This document shows positions 44,057-56,071 of a DNA stretch of 64,000 nt, piece after piece. This DNA is from Bidens hawaiensis (taxonomy: Eukaryota; Streptophyta; Magnoliopsida; Asterales; Asteraceae). The position numbers and the translations under genes are program-made. Below the pieces are notes generated by a model. The model was given only the letters and a program-made list of their open reading frames with translations, was not told where the DNA came from and did not search any database. The stretch spans positions 930,001 through 994,000 of the forward strand of contig JAIQDT010000225.1 in assembly GCA_021521415.1 (NCBI GenBank), read 5' to 3'. How positions within the stretch are numbered: the stretch's first letter is position 1; each line of letters opens with the position of its first letter.

Positions 44057-46631
44057 TGTAAGGCCCCGTTCCCGGTAGCCCTACTTTAACGTCGGATTTA
44101 CTCATAAACACAGTTCTACAAATCAGAGTTTATTAAAAATTTCGCGTAATATAAAACATCAATCATTCGTTACAAAAAATTAAATCCTTTCTTTAAAACA
44201 AACTTAAAACATCATATTTTAAACACCATCGTTTCTTCCATCTTCAGATGCCAACCGTTCAATCCATGCCATGTGTCATCCTCATATAACTCTACATTCA
44301 GCTCACCTGCGTGCATACTAAAAGTCAGCTACGCTGAGTGAGTTCTAGTTAATCAGGTAACGTACATTACATACACATATCATACATACTTACGTATCTT
44401 AAGATACATACTCATACTTAACTAGTTACTCTTCTGTTCTACATAAATACTTACTACTATCACTTACCTCAGTACACCGAGAGTATGTTCATAGTCCACC
44501 GTCTATACCTATACTCAAGGTCGTGAACACGAAAAGGGTCTGCAGTCCTTACCTATGCTCACCTTTTATGGTACGTGCAAGGTCCGCAGTCCTTCCCTAT
44601 ACCATCCTACATTAACAACACGTACTAGGTCCACAGTCCCTCCCTATGTTGTAACCTAATTCATAGCACGTACGAGGTCCACAATCCTCCCCTATGCTAC
44701 CACAATACAATTACAGCACGTATAAGGTCCACAGTCCTTTCCTATGCTGACTCCTATCTAAATTACGTATAAGGTCCACAGTCCTTAACTACATTCTCAT
44801 CTATCATCTATAACACGTATAAGACCCACAGTCCTTAACTACGCCATCACATGCCAAGTCTAAGCCCAATGGAAGTTAGAGGGATTTTCCATCCTAACTT
44901 ACTGCGTCAGACGTAGAACTCACATACCATTCCTGTACCTGCATACACTTACTTCGCATATACAATAATTATATCATATCGTAAGAACACTCTAGGCGTT
45001 CTTCACATCATTTATTTAACAATCATACTCCTTGTCGGTACGTACAATATCCGAAGATCGTTCACGCCCCGACAAGCATTCGTTCATAACGATCATACAT
45101 CATCCATATATAACATTCATATCTTTATTTGCAACCTGACAGTACGTGCAATATCCGAAGATCGTTCGCGTACCGACAAGCAATCATTCATATCTATCAC
45201 ATATATCACATATGGCATACATTTATCACTTAGGATAAATGTATTAACAAACACATCGAGTATGCACACAGCCCCGAAAACATAACAAGGAATGGGGCTA
45301 GAAACTCACCTGAATGCGGTTACGTTCACCGTTAATCGTAATCCCTTTCTTGAGTTGTGCACGGTTAGCTGTATAATATTTACATGTATCAATTAACTAT
45401 TACTACTCATAACGTATTTCTATCTTTATATAACCCACAACGAACAGGGGACCGGGGGCAGCGCCCCTGGTAGCGGGGTTTTAGGGGCGGCAGCCCCTAG
45501 CGGGGTCCAAGGGGCAGAGCCCCTGGCTGGGGTTAAGCTGCCTTAACACATTTTCCATTAACATTTTAATTTATTCCCTAAGTTGGGCTTATTTGTTAAG
45601 CTTAAGATAATGCGCTTAGCATCAGTGGACTTAGCTAAATCTGGCCCATCTGTTCATTAAGTAACTGGGCCTAACTGGCCAGGCCCAAAGTCCACCTCGA
45701 GTCACTAACTGGCCAAGAACTCAAGGATAGAGAACTCAGCCAAGAACTCGTGACCGAGAACACTTGGGACCGAGATCATTGACCGAAATCATCAACTTTG
45801 ACCGAGAACTCGTATGTTGACCAAGAACCATTGTTCCTAGCCGAGAACTCTCGTTGACCGAGATCTCCTAATGACCAGGTTCTCATGTTGACCAAAAACT
45901 CATGTCTGATGTTTTTAACTCGGATTTTCCTAACCATACACCCAGTCCAGGCTTGAGAAATGATTAATCAGTCTAAAAATCACATTTTTAACATCCTATT
46001 TCCAGTTTCCTTAACCATTTTACACCTGTTAACATCCCATTATCAAGATCTAGTCCATTTCTAGCATAAAGCTTGGATCTTTACACTTTTAGCACGTTTT
46101 AAGCTAGATCTAGGGTTTCCTTCATGAACCGTATCTAGCCATGAGTATATTACGTCCATTTTAATCATCAAGTTGTTAACTTTATGTTTTATCTAGATCC
46201 GATCTAGTCTACGTTCAAGTTTCATGGCTATCCGTTCATAAAAACGTAAGCTTTAAGATCAAGGACATACCTTTATACGGCTAATAGGCTACGGCTTGAC
46301 TTGTTTATCAACCTTTATCTTTTATCTAGCTTGTGTAATCAATATCTATTGGTATTCGGCTTGGATTTGGTCTTGGATCTCTCTATTTCTCTCTCGGTCG
46401 TAAATAGGGAAGGGTTTGTGTGTGTTATGGAGGTGTAGAGAGAATAAGATGGATAAGATGGATGGAAATGGAAAGATTTAGGGTTTAAGGGGTATTTATA
46501 CTCCCTTAAGCCCATGGACCTAAGGCCCATCTTTCCTTTTTAGTCCATGATTAATTCTCTAATTAGCCTACATCTCTTTCCCTCTTATATTATTTTATAA
46601 AATATTATTATTTGAAATTCGGGATGTTACA
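44057..46631 (-). repeat. Reversed solo LTR of the host's family (LTR B)
   Basis: 2,575 bp on the minus strand, TGTAACATCC to CTTACA, flanked by AAGAC on both sides and with no internal sequence, so it is a solo LTR left by recombination. It has the family TATA box (about 46495-46505), a GTTCTCGGTC-type array (about 45690-45915), the GGGGC hairpins (45448-45540) and an intron-like stretch (45309 down to 44307, 1,003 nt) holding about eight ~60-bp repeats with AAGGTCCACAGTCC (44500-44870). Confidence 0.93.
44307..45309 (-). other. Putative LTR leader intron (LTR B)
   Basis: On the minus strand the donor is TTCAG|GTGAGTTTC at 45309 and the acceptor GCACGCAG ends at 44307, with GTAGCTGACTTTTAG just upstream. 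The longer length is due to the GGTCCACAGTCC repeats inside. Confidence 0.5.
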
Positions 46632-46636
46632 AAGAC

Positions 46637-47324
46637 AGTGTTCCGAACGCGGTATGGACACTACGAGTTCCTCGTGATGTCATTTGGTCTAGCGAATGCT
46701 CCTGCAGCATTTATGGACATGATGAATAGGGTGTGTCCGCCGATGTTGGATAAGTCAGTTATCGTCTTCATTGATGATATATTAATTTATTCAAATAATA
46801 AGTCTGACCATGTTGAGCATCTGAGGGAAGTGTTGGAAGTTCTTAAGGAAGAAAAATTGTATGCTAAGTTTTCGAAATGCGCGTTCTGGTTGCGAGAAGT
46901 GCAATTTCTAGGTCACGTGATTAATCCTGAAAGGATTACCGTGGACCCAGCTAAGATTGAGGCAATAACAAATTGGAAGACTCTGCAGAATCCGACTGAT
47001 ATACGAAGCTTTTTAGGGTTACTTGGCTACTATAGAAGATTCATCGAAGGCTGCTCCAAGATAGCCGCACAGTTGACCGGTGTAACCCGAAAGTCGGTAG
47101 TATTCAGTTGGGGTAAGTTCCAAGAAGAAGCTTTTGAAGAATTAAAGAAGAGACTCACGCAAGCTCCAATCCTTTCTTTACCTGATGGTGACAAATATTT
47201 GGTTGTTTGTACTGATGCTTCGCATCATGGGTTAGGTTGTGTGTTGATGCAACGAGGAAAAGTGATAGCTTACGCGTTTAGACAGTTGAAAGTCCATGAG
47301 AGTACTTATCCGATGCAGCAGTAG
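46637..47324 (+). pseudogene. pol: Host Gypsy RT, second part, and RNase H start
   Basis: After the LTR it reads [21 protein letters not shown], the catalytic [45 protein letters not shown] and the RNase H start [17 protein letters not shown]. It is uninterrupted for 228 codons, then stops at about 47322 because of a frame change (the RNase H continues in another frame from about 47296). Confidence 0.93.
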
Positions 47325-47757
47325 TGCATGCTTCAAGATATGGAGGCATTATGTGCATGGTACTAAGTATACCATTTACACAGATCATAAGAGTTTAAAG
47401 TATTTCTTTGAGCAGAAAGAGTTGAACATGAGACAGAGAAGATGGTTAGAGTTGATAAAGGACTACGACTGCGACATTCAGTACTACCCTGGTAAAGCTA
47501 ATGTGGTTGCCGATGCGCTAATTCGTAAGAATGAGGAGGTTATTGCAAAAGTGAAGTCATACCAGTTGATTATGAACTCAAGTCTATTTGAAGAAATCAT
47601 TAAGGTGCAGTCAGAAGTGCTGGTAGATGAAGGGCTAGTAAAGAAAGAGAGGATTTTCAGTCAGCAAGACGAGTTGATGGAAAAAACTCATGGTGTTAAG
47701 ACTAGGTTTGACCGTATGTGGATTCCACGCCATGGAATCTTAGAGGTCGAATCTTAG
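47296..47757 (+). pseudogene. pol: Host Gypsy RNase H, second part
   Basis: It reads [31 protein letters not shown] with a catalytic Asp, then [32 protein letters not shown] and a linker to integrase. Part of the helix before FKIW seems deleted. It ends when the frame shifts near 47740. Confidence 0.9.
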
Positions 47758-47896
47758 ACGAAGCTCATAAGTCAAGGTATTCAATTCATCCAGGAACCAC
47801 GAAGATGTACCAAGATTTGAAAAGAGACTACTGGTGGCCAGGAATGAAGAATGATGTAGTAGATTATGTTCGTAAGTGCTTGTTTACAAGTGAAAG
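47718..47896 (+). pseudogene. pol: Host Gypsy integrase zinc domain, truncated
   Basis: It reads [15 protein letters not shown], then [27 protein letters not shown]: the His-His-Cys part of the HHCC domain. A few bases are missing before TTTACAAGTGAAAG, which encodes the expected LQVK in another frame, and a foreign LTR then begins at 47897. The catalytic core is absent from this window. Confidence 0.88.
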
Positions 47897-49430
47897 TGAT
47901 GTGCGAAAAGCTATATATAAATATTAATAACTAATTCTCGCAATTCAACACTAAGTCTTAAATTTATAACACCAAACAATCCTAACTAAGCTTGACATAA
48001 ATGGCAAGTGTACCGGTCGCGTAGCAGCACAATCTAAAGGAATTCCGGATGTCGAACACAATGACACGTGAGAATGGCTCAGATAATTAACCCTAATCTA
48101 AGTCATGCCTAAATAATAATATATTTATTTATCTTAATTATTTAAAACTAATTTAACTTAACTAACGGTGAAACTTAACGATACTAACGGAGCTCTTAAT
48201 GAATATGGAGAAACGACTACCTAGGCAAGAATCCTATTGACAGTTCAACGGCTAAAGGAATTAACTAATCACACGACACCGGGATCTTAAAATAATCAAC
48301 TAAGGCTCATTAAAGTTCGCTAGATCACCTCTCGGTCTCACCAACTAACCCTCACAAATCTAAGAAGATTGAATAAATGCACTGGGATAAAGATTACTAA
48401 GGTGCCCTTATAACGCATCTCCTCTCGGACTCAACGACACAAAACCCGCTTAAAATTGGTACTAGAAATTCTAGGGATAAAGGAGTAACAAAATCTAACT
48501 CGATCTGAGACACATATTTGCACGCAAAACTAAACCGGACAAGACCAAAACTCTCTCTCGCACAATTCTAACCTAACCGAATAAAGACGCGAGACAAACC
48601 GACTCCCTATTACCTCTCGGTCGCAACGTAGGTGAACCTATTGAATTTTAATAATTAAATGCACTCAGATTCCTATGGCCGCGCTAACCATAACAAGATC
48701 AAAAAAACACCAAGTCTATGACCTAAACGTAGAACCCTAACCGAATGACACACAATCAATCAATCAAAATAATACGCGAAATCAATATGCAATAATTATG
48801 TAAAAACAATAAGTAACACATCCTAGATCAAATTATATAAAGTATTTCAATAATAATACGTCATGTGATCAATCAAAACCAAATAAACCATCAAACAACG
48901 TCAATATTCATCAAAACCTAGGTAGTTCTAATAGTTTAGTCAATCATAATAATAATTGATGAAACAAAGATAAAATAACTATTATCGTTCATCGAAAAAT
49001 AAATAAATATAATTGAGTAACTTGCCAAGTAGCTTGATCTCTTTTTCAATCCAATGATAATAATGATGATTCTTTTGAAGTACAGTAGCGTTCCCAACTC
49101 CTCTGGCCGAATCCCTTCTGATCGAACAGGGGCAGCCCCCCTGAATTGGAGTCTATCTCTCTTCCTCCCTTCTGTCGACCTCCTTCTTCAATTAAATAAA
49201 CCCCTCCACCAATAACTTTCACGACACTCCAAGACTAATTGCTTTCTTTTGTGTCCAGCCCAAAAGTCCATTTCTTTATCTTTTCACTTTTTCCATATTA
49301 CGTATATTAAGCCCAAAATTAATTATTTTCTTTTAACTTGAATCACAACTCAGGAGCATGGTCCATGGCCCATTTATGATTTGAATTTAGACCCATTTAA
49401 CTCCCTTTCAATCACCTGTTTCGAAAACAT
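47897..49430 (-). repeat. Tat/Athila-type LTR (approximate right end)
   Basis: On the minus strand it ends in ...CACATCA and joins the host integrase at GAAAG (47892-47896). It is clearly related to, but diverged from, the LTR starting at 62212: both share the blocks AATCCTAACTAAGCTT, CGCG.AGCAGCACA, GACACGTGAGAA and GGCTCAGATAATTAACCC. No primer site lies on its left, as expected for a 3' LTR or solo LTR. A GGGGCAGCCCC hairpin is at about 49129-49141. I could not fix the right boundary or find the matching GAAAG. Confidence 0.65.
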
Positions 49431-50358
49431 ATAAAATCAATATTCAAATTGAAGTATTATATTTAGTGATTCTATATTACGAATCATATTCATAATTCTA
49501 ATTATTTAAACAATATTAACACTAGAGAAAACCTATATATATATATATATATATAATATTTGTTTAAAGTTTTACTCATTGGTTTCAAGTTTAGTAAAAA
49601 AATCCAATTTTAGCTCATTATCTCTTTTAACTTTAAAAATATAAATACAAGCTATTTGAGTAATATTCAATAGAAACTTAATTCAAAGTATCTAAAAGTG
49701 CAGGAAATATTTATATAATAATATGTATATTTTAGACCATATCAAATATCCCGACACTTAAACCTTTTTCATCTCTGAAAAAGTATTTTGCAATGGAATC
49801 GGAATTCGAAACCGATCTTTAAAACATATACGTTATCTTTTAAGCACAGATAAACGCAAAAACCGCGATTGCCGATATTTTTGTCCACTTAAACCCAGCC
49901 ACCAGCCTATCAAACCCCCAATTGCATTAAGCGTTTTAAGTTCAAAAACCACGGCTACACCTACCCCATCTCAGACAAAGATAGCTAGAAAAACTAGAGT
50001 CAAAGCAGACTAGTTTGACAAATCACCATAAGCCAATGACTCGTTGATGGTACTAAGTAGATGCACTCGGTGAAATTTGATGGATGAATGGTCATGTGGA
50101 GGCCGTACGAGCTATTCCTAAATATTAATGGACATTGTCCTATAAATCCCTAATTTGATATTTATTGACTAAGAACCTTGAGCCCCAATAGCGATAACCT
50201 CGGAGTCACTATCCCCTTAGCAACGCGTAAACTCTCAGCCCCGTCTAGTATGTGCAACTTTGGCATCTTATTCTATTTTTTAGAATGCTTCTATGGCATT
50301 TTACAATACATAACTTTCTCTTTCTTTTGCTTTTCGGACCAGCTTTTCAGAATACTTA
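49431..50358 (-). other. Probable 3' internal remnant of Tat/Athila-type element
   Basis: There is no ORF. On the minus strand GGTTTAAGTGTCGGGATATTTG (about 49747-49768) resembles the conserved 3' noncoding block of Tat/Retand-like Gypsy elements, consistent with the LTR to its left being a 3' LTR. A short (TA)n is at about 49535-49555. Confidence 0.4.
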
Positions 50359-51262
50359 TGTAACATTCGTCAAATTTAAAACCTGAAAAACAACCCTCTA
50401 AGATTTCCTTTATCACTTGTCTCAACACTCAAACATCAAGGATCAATATGCAAATTTAAAAATATTATTTATTTTTTTTTCTTTTTCTCTTTTTCTCTTC
50501 TTCCCTCCCACTGTCGGCCAACACCCGTTTGCTTCATGACCCACGATTATGGCCTGGAATCACGGAATTGACTTTGTATAAACGTTAAGTGATCAAAAGC
50601 GCGTCCAAATCATACCTTAATTGTGTTAATCAACAACCAATTGACAACTCAATGCCAAAAACGAACTGCGGACCATTCGATTCCTAAAACACTATATAAA
50701 CTCGTTTATATTTCAATTAAACTCGTCCACAACTCACTCAAGCTATCACGTCCTAAACCCCTATACTTAATAAGACAAGTTCACTCGTTATAACTCGTTC
50801 TTTCATCACTAAACCGCCGGCCCTACTTGATCTCGTTCACCCACCTCTGATCGTTGTTAGAGGTAATTGTATACATGGTTAGAATCGCGATACTGTGTTG
50901 ATTAAAAGCCCTAAGGCTTATTGGATAAACATTAACAGATTTGGATCAATTGAATTCGTTAGGGTTCTTAACCAAATCTGTTGATGTTTGCATATGTTTA
51001 TATTATTTGGGTTCTGGGTATTGTTGAAAGATGTTGGATGGGTCAACTGGTTAAGACACTTGAATCCCGGGGTGGAGGTCACAGGTTCGACCCCTGACAC
51101 CCCGTTTTGCCTTTATTTTTTGTATTTTGTTAAAATAATCAATTCCAATTATTTAAAACCTTTATAAATGATAAATAATTTATATCTTAACAAAACCAAA
51201 TATTGACTCGTTGTTTGCCGAATCTCGGTTAAAAACTAGATATATATACGTATATCTATGTA
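50359..51262 (+). repeat. LTR-like left part (LTR D), promoter region
   Basis: It begins TGTAACATTCGTCAAATTT. A TATA box (ACTATATAAACTCG, near 50690) is followed by leader-like sequence and then a tRNA-like module. Its likely continuation, after later insertions, is 56072-57102, which has the leader-intron signals and an LTR-type end. The link is inferred from layout only. Confidence 0.4.
51031..51104 (+). repeat. tRNA-like (SINE-type) module
   Basis: An A-box-like TGGGTCAACTGG (51039-51050) and a perfect B box GGTTCGACCCC (51084-51094) are followed by a T-rich tail. It is not a complete tRNA. Confidence 0.5.
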
Positions 51263-52417
51263 GGATTTGGTTCATTTCAGAAGTATTCTTATGGTGAGAA
51301 GTGCGAGAAGAGATTTTAACCAATCAAAAGTTTTCTATTTAATTTTGAATTATTTAATTCTAGAAGTATATTAATAAATGGTTTAGGAGTTTCTTTTTGT
51401 AATTAATACTAATTAATGTTAAGTTATAAATGACTATAATTTAATCTTTATTTTTTAATTTGATTTAATCTTCAAAAATACATAAAACAAAACCACCATA
51501 CTCATACTACAAAAAAATTAAATTAACCATCATAAAAACAAATACTTACACAAATCATAACATTAACCTAAACATACAAAAACTAGGTCATATTATCACT
51601 TACACAGATCACAATATTAATATACATGCACATAACTAGTTCATGGTACCCTACACAAATCACAATATTAACCTATATATATATAAATTTACTTCATGTT
51701 ATAGCCTACCCATTTGTATTTACCTACGCTGATCAAAAAATTAACCCACACAAACAAAAATTATTCATGATATCACATACAATTAATATTGTTAACCTAA
51801 AGTTGTAAAATATTCGCAATGTTGGAATACATCATTTTTTTTAATCTCTTTTATGTGTAGGCAATACGAGTTATGTGTAGGTGAATATTATTTATATGTA
51901 TGTGAAAATATAATGAACTACCAATCTGTGTAGGTGAATACGAGTTATGTGTAGGTGAATATTAGTTATGTGTTGGTGAAAATAAAAGAAACAAAATTTG
52001 TGTAGGTGAACATAAATTGTGTTTGTAATACGAGTTACATTTTGATAAAAATAAAAATAACTAACAATTTGTATAATTAAACATAAGCTATATGTAGATT
52101 ATTGTGTTACTTGTGTACGTGATCAATTAATTACAATTCACCTACATATACATTTATTTTCATATGTAGGTACGTAAAAGAAAATTCAAATAAATCTTAT
52201 GAAACCATGAATGCAAATAATTTTCTCTCAATTATATTTCATTAAAATTATTCTAGATGATATTTTATGTAAAAGTCAATTTATCTTTTCTAAGATTTGT
52301 AACTTTCTACAATATTTAATATGGAGAATTATTGAGGAGTAATTAGTGGAATTAATGTTTTGAACAACTAGAAGATAATCAATGGTTGAGATCGACTTCT
52401 CGCACTTCTCGCATGAT

Positions 52418-52422
<5 letters not shown>
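51263..52422 (+). mobile_element. 1.16-kb non-autonomous repeat, copy 1
   Basis: It begins GGATTTGGTTCATTTCAG and ends GATCCATC, in (TA)-rich DNA. Subterminal inverted repeats are GTGAGAAGTGCGAGAAG (51294-51310) and CTTCTCGCACTTCTCGCA (52396-52413). It has no ORF. The interior holds about ten spaced copies of TGTGTAGGTGAA on one strand and its complement elsewhere. An almost identical copy in the opposite orientation is at 59361-60517, so it has moved recently. Class is uncertain (MITE-like TIR element or Helitron-like). Confidence 0.8.
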
Positions 52423-52458
<36 letters not shown>

Positions 52459-53150
52459 ATGATGATAATAATACATAATAATACTACCAATTGAGAATTG
52501 TTGTTAAAACTAATAATAGTAGTAGTAAAAATAAATATAACAATAATTACTTTTGTTGTTGATTACATTAATACTAGGTTTATTAATTTTACTAATAATA
52601 ATAATTATTATTATAATAATTATATGTGCCATATTAATGATAATAACTAATACTTATAACATTTTGATAATAATAGTATTAGTGATAAAAATATAACTCG
52701 AGTAACGATTACGTTAAATGACAACTAGGCCCGACATGGGTTTCGGTTCAATAAACAAGTGGATAATATCAACAATAATAGAATTTGATAATATTACTTA
52801 ATAATCAAAATAATAATGATAATAATAATCATAGTAATAATAATCTATTAATTATGAAAATAATGATAATAATAGAAATAAGAAAAATAAAAATTGTTTT
52901 GTTAATGATAATAATAACAATAATAATAATAATACTAATAATAGTAATAACAATACCATACTTAATTTTGGTTCGGTTTCTAAACGAGTTCACCATATTA
53001 AAGATCTATTAATAAATATGACATTAATAGTACTAATAATTAAAATTAATAATAATATACATTTTTATAAAGAGTTAATAATAAAAATAATATAATCTAG
53101 ATAATAAATACGATGTTAATAAAATAAAAAAAATAGAAATTTTAACTTGA
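52419..53150. repeat. (TA)n followed by degenerate AT-rich microsatellite
   Basis: A pure (TA)n of about 34 bp is followed by several hundred bases of AAT/ATA/ATG-type triplets. Open frames through it are artefacts. No other signal is seen. Confidence 0.85.
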
Positions 53151-54004
53151 ATTATTTGTTAACAAAAACAAACCGAAGTTGGTCACGAAGGGAATCAAAC
53201 TTGACTCGATTACCGATTATGAGTTAGACACCAAAACGATTAAAAACTCTAAATCTCATGCTTACCATATGACATTTGGTCGAGAACAATTGTCGGAGCC
53301 GAGCAAAGTCGTTATGTTGCCGCCATAGAGAGAGAGAGGCGGAGAGAGAGGGAGAGAGTGACGGATAGAGAGAGAGAGAGAGACAGAGATGGCAGAAAGA
53401 GAGACGGAACAGCAAGAGAGAAAGAGAGAGAGACGAAGCAGGGAGAGAGAGAGAGAGATGGAACGGCGAGAGAGAGAGATGAGGTTACCGGCCGCCGCTC
53501 CGGCCGCCGGAGGTGGCTGCCGGAAAGCCGAGGAAGGGAAAAAAGGGTTGTCGGCGTCGGAGATCGAGAACGGGGAGGTGGTGATGCGTCGGAGATCGAG
53601 AACGGGGAGGTGGGGTTTGCCGGTGTCGCCGGTCGCCGGAAAACGGCGCCGGAGAAGGGAAGAATAAGATGGGGGCGGCTGGATGTTTAATGGGTTACGG
53701 TTAGGGTTTTGTTTATATATGCATGTGTCACATATTCACAGAAAGGCCCCTTAAGTTTCAATCTAAGTTTAATATGTGTTTAAAGGTTTTTAAAACTTAA
53801 AACGATTTTACGAAAATCAGTTTGGACCCCTTATGTTTTTCTTAACGACTCTATAATATGACAAACATCGATTTATTTATGGTCGAGGTCTATAATAATA
53901 GTATATAATAATTAAATAAGATTCTAAAAATGTTGAGTCGGGTTTACATACTAAAAGTTTACAAAACGAATACAACTCGAGACTTAAATTTGACGAATGT
54001 CACA
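53151..54004 (-). repeat. LTR-like start (LTR E), minus strand
   Basis: Reading leftwards from 54004 it begins TGTGACATTCGTCAAATTT, nearly the same as the start of LTR D at 50359 but opposite in direction. A TATA box (about 53712-53723), a GC-rich CCGGCG leader and the CT-rich tract follow. No end or primer site was found. Confidence 0.4.
53325..53480 (+). repeat. (GA)n-rich tract
   Basis: This is a purine-rich GAGAGA tract. On the minus strand it lies downstream of a TATA box (GCATATATAAAC, about 53712-53723), so it would be a CT-rich 5' leader, common in plant promoters. Two overlapping plus-strand frames of about 100 codons (Arg/Glu-rich) come from the repeat. Confidence 0.8.
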
Positions 54005-56071
54005 AGATAAGTAGGCTAATTAGATGGAGCTAATTATGGACCAAAATGGAAATATAGGCCTTAGGACCATGGGCTTAAAGGAGTATAAATACCCCTTAAA
54101 CCCTAATCCTTTCTATTTCCATCCATATTATCATCTTATTCTCTATACACCATAAAACACACACTTAAGCCAAATACACCTCCCCTAGCCGTCGGCCACA
54201 ATCCGAACCCAAAACCAAGCATCATAACATAGGACCTTCGATCATACTAGTGAGCTAACAAGTCCAAGATCGCATATTAAGCTAGCCGTGACCTTACGAA
54301 CATCTAAAGGTATATTCTTTACGTTTAAAGGTGACGTTAATATGAACGGTTTGTCATAAAACTTAACCCTAGAGTAGATCGGATCTAGATCTTTCATAAA
54401 AATGCAAACTTGATGATTAAAACTCATGGGTAGATACGGTTCTTAAAGGAAACCCTAGATCTAACTTAAAGAACATTTTTATGATTAAAGGCTCAAGCTT
54501 TACAACTAAAACGAGTTAGACCTTGAAGCCGAGGGGCTAACAGGTGTAAAACGGTTAAGGAAAATAAAAAATAGGTGGTTAAAGGTTGTGATTATGGATC
54601 GTTAACTGTTATTTGAGCCTAGAATGGATTTAAAGAATGAAAATATGGGTTGTAAGCATCATACAATGGATTCTCGGTGACCTTAAGTTCTCGGTGACCT
54701 TAAGTTCAAATCATAAATGGGCCATGGACCTCCACCTTAAGTTCTCGGTCAACGCGAGAACTCGGTCAACAAGAGTTCTCGGCCACCATGCGAGTTCTCG
54801 GTTTAAACAAGGTTCTCGGTCAAGGACATAGGTTCTCGGTCAAGAACAGGTTTCTCGGTCAAAACAGGGTTCTTAGCCAACACTGGCTCTCTGCCAAGAG
54901 GTCTTGGCCACATAGTTCTCTGTTGACCTTGGGCCTGTTCAGTTAGGCCCAGAGGTTATGATGAACAGTGGGCCTGATCTAACTAATTGGCCCATATGTA
55001 AGAATTAGACGAACTAGCACAATTTAGAAAATGTGTTGGTCAACTAAAATACCAACTTAATCAATTATACGGTTGATTAACATATATATATATATTAAAC
55101 AGTTAGCCGGGATCAATTAAAGAAGGGAATAACGATCAACGGAGAGCGTAACAGGATCCAGGTGAGTTTCTAGCTCCATTTCCTTGTTATGTTTTCGGGG
55201 ATGTGTGCATACTCAATGTGAATGTCAATACAGTTACCTTAAATGGTAAGTGTATGTCTTATTGATAAATGTGAAAGTTATGTTTAAATTATGAATGTAT
55301 GCTTGACAACACATGAACGACCTTCGGGTATTGCACGTGTTGTTAAGGAAAGTATAGTGTAGTATGTATGATATATGTATGTGAATAAAGAAGTATGTAC
55401 GGCTATGATATGTATGTAAGATATGTATGAATGTGATAACGGAGATTATAATGAAAGGCAAGGTAAGGTTATGCATACCCTACTAATTTATGTGAATGAT
55501 AAAGGGTTGCATACCCTAATAATATATATGAAGGTTAAAGGGTTGCATACCCTAATAATATATGTGAAAGATAAAGGGTTGCATACCCTAATAAAATATG
55601 CGAAGGTTAAAGGGTTGCATACCCTAATAATATATGCGAAGGTTATAATGTGTAATGCTATTTAAAACGTAAGGTATGAAAATGAAAGAAAGTAAGTATG
55701 AAGGTAATTAAGTATATTATAAATCAAAGTATGAAATTATGAATGTGTGGCATGTTGTATGATTAACTAGAGCTCACTCAGCGTAGCTGACTTTTAGTAT
55801 GGACGCAGGTTAGTAGGATGAGGCAGCTCGCTTGAGGGGGAACACGTGACATTGAATAAGAGGCTGACATCAGAAGACTCAAGACGTGTTATGTTCAATT
55901 ACTTAGTTTTCGAAAGACAAATTGTTTGTTTAAGACAAGTTTCGGATTGTTATGTAATGTTTTTGAAAGTTTTAATATTCCGCGTATGTTTTTATTAACT
56001 CTGATATTTAGAACTATGTGAATGAGTAAATCCAGCGTCCAAATGTGAGGCACCGGTAACGGGACCTTACA
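54005..56071 (+). repeat. LTR of the host's family (LTR C), 5' truncated
   Basis: It is homologous to LTR A and LTR B from TAGGCTAATTA onward, with the same TATA box (54081-54095) and the same end (GGACCTTACA). About 50-60 bp of the start are missing or replaced. It has the GTTCTCGGTC array (54672-54925), no GGGGC hairpins, and an intron-like stretch (55162-55808) with five 36-bp units (AAAGGGTTGCATACCC). No primer site follows, so it is solo or truncated. Confidence 0.88.
55162..55808 (+). other. Putative LTR leader intron (LTR C)
   Basis: The donor is CCAG|GTGAGTTTC. The acceptor GGACGCAG is preceded by GTAGCTGACTTTTAG; 647 nt. The 36-bp units inside are in codon phase, which creates a false 80-codon frame. 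Confidence 0.5.

Larger units (their letters stand above)
15862..47896 (+). mobile_element. Old Ty3/Gypsy element, split by nested insertions
   Basis: The host element of the nest is on the plus strand. It has a 5' LTR (15862-18068), a Met primer site, gag in three pieces (18484-18540, 30624-31381, 42708-43148), protease, RT in two pieces (to 44056 and from 46637), RNase H, and the zinc-binding start of integrase up to 47896. Removing the insertions and one copy of each 5-bp duplication rejoins gag in frame. The rest of integrase and the 3' LTR are missing after a Tat/Athila-type LTR at 47897. Gag-protease-RT-RNase H-integrase order and motifs are Ty3/Gypsy, probably chromovirus (Tekay-like). 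ORFs hold stops and frameshifts, so it is dead. Confidence 0.9.

Noticed and set aside
53358..53690. Two overlapping Arg/Glu-rich frames of 92 and 110 codons
   Set aside because: They come from the (GA)n tract and GC-rich leader; the TATA box nearby points to the other strand.
55423..55665. Frame with a repeated KGLHTLIIY-type unit, looking like a repeat protein
   Set aside because: The 36-bp intron repeat is a multiple of three, so any open unit gives a periodic frame. Equivalent regions in sister LTRs are not coding.
54005..56071. LTR C as the missing 3' LTR of the host Gypsy element
   Set aside because: Its arrays match LTR B, not LTR A; it lacks the hairpins of A; no polypurine tract precedes it.
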